From Gongronella butleri (taxonomy: Eukaryota; Mucoromycota; Mucoromycetes; Mucorales; Cunninghamellaceae), in the NCBI GenBank assembly GCA_025201375.1, contig JAIWZP010000025.1, positions 1-64,000 on the forward strand: a stretch of 64,000 nt of DNA, written 5' to 3'. The notes below the pieces were generated by a model. That model did not search any database. It had not been told where the DNA came from and was given only the letters and a program-made list of their open reading frames with translations. How positions within the stretch are numbered: position 1 is the first letter of the stretch; every line of letters begins with the position of its first letter. Of this stretch, positions 57,243-64,000 are shown in pieces. The position numbers and the translations under genes are program-made.

Positions 57243-59458
57243 GTGTCCTTCCCCCCTTTTCCCCCTTTTCCCCCTTTTCCTCATTGTTTGTAGACTTTCC
57301 CCCAATGGCATCATAATAAAAATGATACAAACTTGTTTTGCTTGCTTGGATGGAAAGTCGAGAAAATACGCAAAACAAGACAATTCCTCATTGTTTGTGT
57401 CTCATTCATCATGCATGTGCGTATTTGGATCGACATGATCATAACGCATCAGCTCCCACTTGTGCTGCATAGAGTATCATGTGGCTGACCCTGCACCAGG
57501 ATCACAGCAACAACAATGACGCGCTTCTCAATGGCATTTGATTCATGACGCGACGGTTAAAACAAAAAAAAGAATGATCTGTCACATCTTTTTTTTTTGT
57601 TTTAGCATAGCATTTGCTTGAAACGCGCGATGAACGCGTCAGATTCGTGGCAGATCACGCATTGATTCGTCTAATGGCCGAGAAATACAAAAAAAGAAAT
57701 GCGAAAAAAAAATGGGTCGATACTCTTTTTTTTTCAATTGTGGTGGCCGGAATGGAAGCCAGAGATGCAACGTGCTCCGGTCTGGGGCGCGCACGTTTCT
57801 CGGGACGATCAAAAATATGATGGGAGTTTCTCGCGATCCATTGGGAAAACAAGCATTGGCCGTGTCTTTTTTTTGTTTTCATTGGGCTGCCAATGTCGTG
57901 CTTTTGCAAACAGAATTTTGAGAAACTTTCTGTGGGCCCTGCAAAAGAATTCTTTGCATGCCAATTGTCCAACAGGTCCCACCTAACTCTAGCAATGTAT
58001 CCCAAAAACAATCCAAGGTTCATTTTTTTCAAAAATAAAGAATGGCTGCGTTGGTAGTCGATTGCGTGCGCACCCCCCCCCCTCTTTTTTTTTCTGCAGA
58101 TGACGGATTGTTTGCCAAAGTGTAAAAAGAGGGGCGGACAAAGGGCCCGTGGCTACGTAATGCCAAGTGTGTGACACCCGCCCCACCAGCCGTCAGGCTT
58201 TTCAATTGCAGCTGGCGCCAATGAGATCATGCCTTCTTTGGACAAAAAGCTAAATTGGCACGTCGGCCGGACACTTGGCGACTCTGGGGTTGAATCGCAT
58301 GGCTGTGGGTGGTGATATCATCGCGGCCAAGATAAAAATCAAGGTAAAAAAAAAAAGATGGAGACGGATGTGGCTGTTCCAATCAGGATTACACAAACTA
58401 TGTGCGGACGGGGAATTTGCAGCCTGTTGCCACTGCCTCTGTGCGCTGGGGAAAAAGAAAAAAAAAAGTTTCCTCCAAACGAAAATAGATATCGCGGAAA
58501 AAAGAGCAAGGCGGGAAATCTCAACGCTCGCCTGCCTCACACACAGCACATTGACCCAACCCAATTAATAATCGATGGTGCAAAAAAGACATTAGGTTCC
58601 CAGGGTGCACAGCCCAGGAACGAGGGAAAAAAAGCATCTGGAATCTGCCAATGGCTACCAAATGGCCATTGCCCCTCCTCACCCTTTTCAAGACAGAGAA
58701 AAAAAAAAGGGAAAACTTGTGCCCGTGGCCATCCTCTGTGTTTAAGATCGGCTTAGTGCGAGAGTTGAAAAAAGTCAATGGATGGCGCAAACCGAGTGCA
58801 AGAAAGAGGGCCAATCAGCGATGGACGGTCTTGGCGATGCGTCGATGTGAATGGGCCATTGTGTTGGGAAAAGGCAAGTCTCTCCACCCTGATCGAAAGC
58901 CCGAGATCACCTGTCCTTGATGTCATTCAAGGCACGGCCGGGAGAAAAAGCTGAAACATGAACAATAGGGCAGCCAATCGTTGCCAAAATCATCCCAGAA
59001 AAAAAAAGATATTGGCAGGTGCGCACGCACCGCATCATCAAAACATAGCACCGACACCCCCTCTGACAGAGAAAAAGCATGATAACAAAAAAGCTTGTGT
59101 TATCTTTCAACTTGGGGGGAGGCAACCACCGTGGAGCAAAAAAAAAAAAAAACAAAAAAAAGGAAAGCTTGTGCAACACGATGCCCTTTTCCGAATTTGG
59201 TTTTTCCATAAAGGATGGTGAAATGGCCCGATGCGCTGATTTGGTCAGCAAGGCAGCTGGGGAATATTTATAGGCGGTCTGGAAAAACGATTTTTTGTTC
59301 TCTTTTTCCCTGAAAATTTTTTTCTTTTTGGTTTTAGCGTGTGCCTTGATTTTTTTGTTCCCTTTTTTATATTTTTTGTCGATTTTTTTTCTTTTTTCTT
59401 TTTTTCGTTTTGTTCTCGTCCCCATTCCCACTCCTCACCCCTCTCTTGATTTATCGGT
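57243..59458. other. 2.2-kb intergenic region
   Basis: No gene is supported. Three CCCCCTTTT copies follow the upstream stop codon (57255-57281). The last 180 bases before the kinase gene are an extreme T/C-rich tract (59285-59420), a likely promoter or 5'-UTR element. Reading frames in between are short and Lys/Phe-rich because of homopolymers. Confidence 0.4.
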
Positions 59459-60286
59459 ATGCCATCGTGGTTGCTCATTGACGAAGAGATTCCGCGCTCG
59501 AGCTCACCAGATTGCCTCGATCACTGCGATTGTCCTGGTCTATCTTCATCCGTGTCGACTGACGGATCGCAGGACAGTAGCGAGCTGCAGCACATGACGC
59601 AGCCCATGGACATCCCCAATAAGACGTCCAAGAGGCCAAGCATCAGCATTGGCTTGTTGCAAATGACATCGCCGTCCAGCCCTGCCATTGCGTCGCCGCG
59701 ACCTAGTCGTAGCAACAGCTTTGGCTCTCTGAGCCGCTCGCTGTCCAATTTTTTCAAAAAGAGCATGCATCTCAATGAGGACAAGCTGTCACCACACCCA
59801 TTGCAGCAACAACAGCAATTCCCGCAGCAACAGCCGCGCCGCTCGGGCTTGTCGTCTCCGTCGTCACCCTCGCCCTCTTCGTCCACTGCATCCATCGCGA
59901 GCCCCAGCCCTTCTTCTCATACCCATTCGATACCTCTTTTGCGCGACCGCTACTCTGATTACTCAAAGCCAAGCGGCAATATCCTCAAAAAGCCGCGCAT
60001 GATCGGCTCCGGCGCCACTGCAGTCATCCGCCTCGTCAAATCCAAAGAAGACGGCAACATTTACGCCGCAAAGGAATTTAAGAAACGCGACAAAAAGGAA
60101 TCCGAGCGCGATTACCACAAGCGCATGGGCAACGAATTCTGCATCAGCAACACCGTCTCCAAAAACGGCCACAAGCACATTGTCAATACCTTTGATCTTG
60201 TTCGCGATGAAAAAGACCGCTATTGCACCGTCATGGAATATGTCAGTTATTCTTTTTAAAAAAACCACCATTGGCCAAAGGCTCAC

Positions 60287-60321
<35 letters not shown>

Positions 60322-61067
60322 GTTAACAGTGCGACGGCGGCGATCTGTACGATCTCATTCAAGAACGACGCAACATGACGCGCGACGAGACGTCGTGCTT
60401 GTTCAAGCAGCTTTTGCTTGGTTTGCAAGAGATTCATCGCTCGGGCATTGCTCATCGCGACATCAAGCCCGAAAACATCGTGATGACGCGTGGCGGCACG
60501 CTCAAAATCACCGACTTTGGCGTCGCCGATGTTGTGCAGTCATGCTTCGAGTCCAAGCCGCGTCCGTGCCAGAAATGGTGCGGTTCTGAGCCATTTTGGT
60601 CTCCCGAGATGTGGGAGCTTGCCGACGAGCATTGCTGCTATGACGGACGCGCTCTCGACGTGTGGAGCGCGGCAGTCACGTATTTCTGCATCCGCCAGCA
60701 GCAATTGCCCTTTGGCGCCAGCTTCTATCACGGCCACAAGGGCGGAAAATGCCTTTCTCGCAAGACAGCCGCCCCTGGCTCGCCCTACGCCGTTGCCTGC
60801 CATGCCGCCGATGGCGGCGACAAGGACTTTGGCGATTATATTCGCCAACGCAAGGCCGGACACACCATCGATTGTTCCTGTTTTGCCGGTCTTTCCGAGC
60901 AAGAACGCGACGCGCTCGTCCACATGCTCGATCCTGATCCAAAGACGCGCTGGACCGTCGACCAAGTCCTTGAAACCCCTTGGATGCAGGCCACACAGGT
61001 CTGCGACGACGGCGAACTGCCCAATGGCTGGCGACACACCCATTTCAACCCTCAATACCGAAAATAA
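59459..61067 (+). CDS. HAL/Npr-family fungal Ser/Thr protein kinase
   Basis: Two exons (59459-60241 and 60330-61067) give 506 residues. About 180 residues of Ser/Pro/Gln-rich, probably disordered and phosphorylated, N-terminus precede the kinase domain: [19 protein letters not shown] (G-loop), [20 protein letters not shown] (catalytic Lys), [44 protein letters not shown] and [11 protein letters not shown]. Long ESERDY and EFCIS elements are typical of fungal kinases such as Hal4/Sat4, Hal5, Npr1 and S. pombe Oca2, which regulate plasma-membrane transporters and ion balance. Which member it corresponds to cannot be decided here. All catalytic residues are present. Confidence 0.9.
60292..60318. 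repeat. (CT)n microsatellite in the kinase intron
   Basis: About 13 CT units form the polypyrimidine tract before the acceptor TTAACAG. Confidence 0.9.
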
Positions 61068-64000
61068 TGCCATCTTCCCCCCCATCCTTTTTTCCCCTTT
61101 TTTTTTTCCGTTTGTACCATACTAGACTTTTTCCCTATTTTTTCGTGCCAAGATTACCCCCCCCACCCACTCTCTTTTCTCCGCCAATTGTATAGAACTC
61201 TTATTGTTTTTCTTAGATTTTTTCTTTTTCTCTCTCGCCCCCCTTGTAATAAATGGACGGGCACTGTCTGCAGTGCCCTGTTCTCTCTGTAATCAGCACT
61301 ATCTTATCAACAAGGTTATCTTTTGCCACTCGTGTCGCTCTGATTTTCTGTTTTTGCATGTGCCAATCAGCATTCATCAGCTTCGCCCCGGAAGCCCAAT
61401 TCCATTCCCGACTTTTTTTTTTATTGCAGGCGGGGCATTGATTTTTCCACGGTCACCAAGCCAAAAAGGCAAGGGGGAATCCCTTGGCACATGGTGCGCC
61501 TTTCCAGAGAAAATAAAGATGAAAGAGGGGATGAAGGAAGCAAACAAACAAATAAAATCAGGTTCCAAACATTTTGCCGCCGGGAAAAGGGACAAGCGAG
61601 TCGCTAGCAAAAGCGTTCATACAGATTCAATGTAGGGGGGATGGACGCGTCGATGATGATCGGCAGCGCATCCTTCTCACGCGTCTTTTTTTTTTTTTTT
61701 TTTTTGCTCTTGCTGGTGGGGTGCCGCCGCCTTTTTTTTTCAGTGACGATCTAATGATCCATCTGGTCATTGGGCATCCATCGTGAGATGAGGGAGATGG
61801 GACGCCCCTCTCCGCAAAACAAAAAAGATCAAAACGTCTGTGAAAGGTTGCACGTGGCCGTTTTGGCTCCATTAAAATGGAAACATGACCTTTTTTTCAC
61901 AAATATTCCATTTTGATCAGATGCAGCCCCGAGTCTGGTTGATGACAGGGGCAAATGCAGATGCAACGCGACTTGAATGACACCATCATTTAACAAAAAA
62001 ACGCGCAAAATGCTACGTTTGGACACGGTCACCATGGCTGGCCATGAATTTGGGCGCTCGAGGATGCGACGGGACAATGATCAAGGATGGTGACACCTGT
62101 GATCACGCTATTTTTGGACGGTTTGGCACCAGCCATCAAATTGGACGTACCCGCTGCCGACTGTAGAAAGCCGCGATGTCATCCTTTTTCTGCTTTTTGA
62201 TGGGAAAAGTTTTCGCCCGTCTGGTTTGGGCAGAGGGGGGTCGAGACTCGTGTCCGCGTGCACGCTTGCAGGGGAAAATCAAATTTGGGCAATTGGTGGC
62301 GTTCAAGGCTCAGGGGTAAAGCAACGTCGCACCAAAAAGGTGGGGGGGGGGATGGGAGGCGTGTTTTGCCACCTGATCGCGCCAGGGCGCTTGCTTCTCA
62401 ATAGAAAAATACCTCAAACATAAAGAAAAAAAAAAGAGGAATAAGACGGTGATCATCCATTGGCATGTGTGATCATCAGCGCGTGGCTACAAAAAACGCG
62501 CGTGTCAGTGCGAAAATAAAAAAAAATCGCGCGCGTCCTTTTCCGCTCTCAATGGATGAGGGGAAGGGAGGAGGGAGGGATCTGGAAAATGCAGCTTGTA
62601 TGCCTTTGGAGCCCACCAAGTTCGTCTTGGCCAAAGGCGAAGAGGTTTTGCCCGCGGCAAGGGCATGCCGACGGCTTAATTCTCGGACGACACCGTGTTT
62701 GGCTATATCCATGGCATCAAATGCAATTTACAAAGGGTTCATTGCCTGGTTTTGGACCATTGCGGCTCGGCTGGGCAAGAGCCAAGGACAAAATAGAGGG
62801 GGAGGGGGGTAAATGCAAGCGGAAAAACGTACGACCCTGGCTGTGGGTCCACTTGCCGTCTGTTTTAGTAAGAATTCGGCCACGGCCACGTGCCGGAGCT
62901 CTCAGACCATGGCGTCTAATTTCTGGAGTCGGTACTGCTGCATGGAAAAAAATAAATAAAAATGGCGCGCATAAAGGATATCGTGACCAAGGGTCAATCA
63001 AAAAACAGGGATGGGGCCTTAATTTATGTGCTGTGTCGGCTGATTTGAACAACCAAGAATGAGCTTATTTTCCACGAGAGAATCAGAGGTGCAGCCAGGT
63101 CACCTGGCTCGCTTGCCGTAGGCCATCAAGTGCACTTTTGGGCAAAGCCGCCCTTTTTTTAATTTATTTTGCAGCAAGTCGGCCGAGCTCATACGTTAAT
63201 CGCTATGGATATACCTAGCTGGCCCTACAGTGCAGCAAGTGGCAGCTTTGTTGCCTGGCTTGGCACATCTCATTCGCTGTTTCGGCCCGTGAGGGCGTGT
63301 AATTTGAGCAACTTGTTATAAAAAAAGCCCTGAAACCTTAAACTCAAAGACGATTGCCATCAAGCGGGAGCACAGAATGGTCCCCGTGATGGCCATGACC
63401 GTTCTGGACAATAGTGTTTAGAACACAAACTAGGAATCACCGGGCAAAAATCGATTTTTTTTTTTTTTGGTTTTATGCGCCAGCCGATGATTCAGCCTTG
63501 GTCATCCTCTGGGTTTTGCCATGATTGGGTTAAAACGACTCTCATAAAAAATTCGGGCTCAATGGCATCGTGCACGAATCTCGCACAATGTGTCTCTCTC
63601 AGCAAGTTTTAAATTTTCTTTCTCCTCCAGCAAATTGATTTGAGTTTCAGCAAGCCTAAAACAAAGTGCATGGAATGTTCTTCATCATTACCATATAGCC
63701 CATTGCAAAGTAACAAAAATCGAAGCAATAAAGCACAAGCAATATCCAATAGATGCCTGTTGGCATTTTAAATGCGACATTGCTCAACACTACGCGCAAT
63801 TGCGCGCGTAGAGTGTCACTGCCGGTGCCTAAATGCGTCTGCTAGTCGCGTCGCGTGCAACAAGAACGAAGATCTAGTAGATGGTTGCCGAAGAAATAAG
63901 GATTAACGATTTTTTGTTGTATTTTGGCCTGTTGTAAGTCCTTTTACAATTTACTAGGAAATCATCCGCTTGCACCGATGAGACCCACGCTTTCTCGTTC
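61068..64000. other. 2.9-kb region without a supported gene
   Basis: Many short frames exist but none has family motifs or spliceable continuity. Near 63650-63770 the minus strand reads MPTGIYWILLVLYCFDFCYF, a possible membrane helix. A nearby segment reads LAETQINLLEEKENLKLAER. The two cannot be joined in frame across the GT/AG sites visible, so no gene is called. The kinase gene's 3' flank is very T/C-rich to about 61240. Confidence 0.4.

Noticed and set aside
57614..59273. Several 60-130 codon frames on both strands
   Set aside because: They are Lys/Phe-rich products of A and T runs without family motifs or splice continuity.
62465..63062. Frames of 110-170 codons near the right end
   Set aside because: Composition is erratic, frames on both strands are equally long, and no motif is present.
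63600..63790. Minus-strand pair of coding-like segments (a membrane helix and a coiled coil)
   Set aside because: The visible GT and AG sites join them out of frame, and no further exons are recognisable within the window.

Overview
The window is eukaryotic nuclear DNA, most likely from an early-diverging fungus. Genes carry short GT-AG introns (about 30-200 nt). Many donors run straight into poly-A and many acceptors follow poly-T. The gene content is fungal: a Whi2-like BTB protein, a HAL/Npr-type kinase, Pet191, a Crypton with Ndc10-like and GCR1_C domains, an HSPA12-type Hsp70 and a GYCRKS-motif protein of a kind I associate with Mucoromycota. The phylum is inference, not proof.

Layout. 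1-2.8 kb: repeats, namely a small inverted-repeat element, a duplicated 125-bp fragment and a poly-T minisatellite. 2.9-5.1 kb (-): an intact-looking Crypton tyrosine recombinase. 5.8-14.9 kb (+): a VPS9-domain Rab GEF, a subtilisin-like protease and an RSPRY1-like RING/SPRY protein. 15.3-16.6 kb: a foldback repeat. 16.8-19.6 kb (+): ribosomal protein eS6 and a Whi2-like protein. 19.7-26.5 kb (-): an unrecognised membrane protein, eL30, the RAD6 E2 enzyme, PET191 and the beta subunit of methylcrotonoyl-CoA carboxylase. 26.6-42.9 kb: a repeat-rich block of about 16 kb with long inverted-repeat elements, a tRNA-Lys-like gene, a decayed Fanzor (eukaryotic TnpB-like RNA-guided nuclease family), a 2.9-kb satellite whose every unit can form a hairpin, and a broken Ty3/gypsy fragment. 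42.9-51.1 kb (-): the GYCRKS protein and the very intron-rich VPS15 gene. 51.1-53.3 kb: a second, nearly complete foldback palindrome beginning about 30 bp upstream of the VPS15 start codon. 53.5-61.1 kb (+): an RBM48-like protein, an HSPA12-like chaperone and a HAL-type kinase. 61.1-64 kb: no gene I can support.

Functional themes. Housekeeping genes for translation (eS6, eL30), mitochondria (PET191 for cytochrome oxidase, MCCB for leucine breakdown), ubiquitin signalling (RAD6, RSPRY1-like) and endosomal/vacuolar traffic and autophagy (VPS9 protein, VPS15) alternate with mobile DNA. Gene coordinates come from hand-joined exons. For the genes where I give a protein length, the joined exons keep frame throughout.
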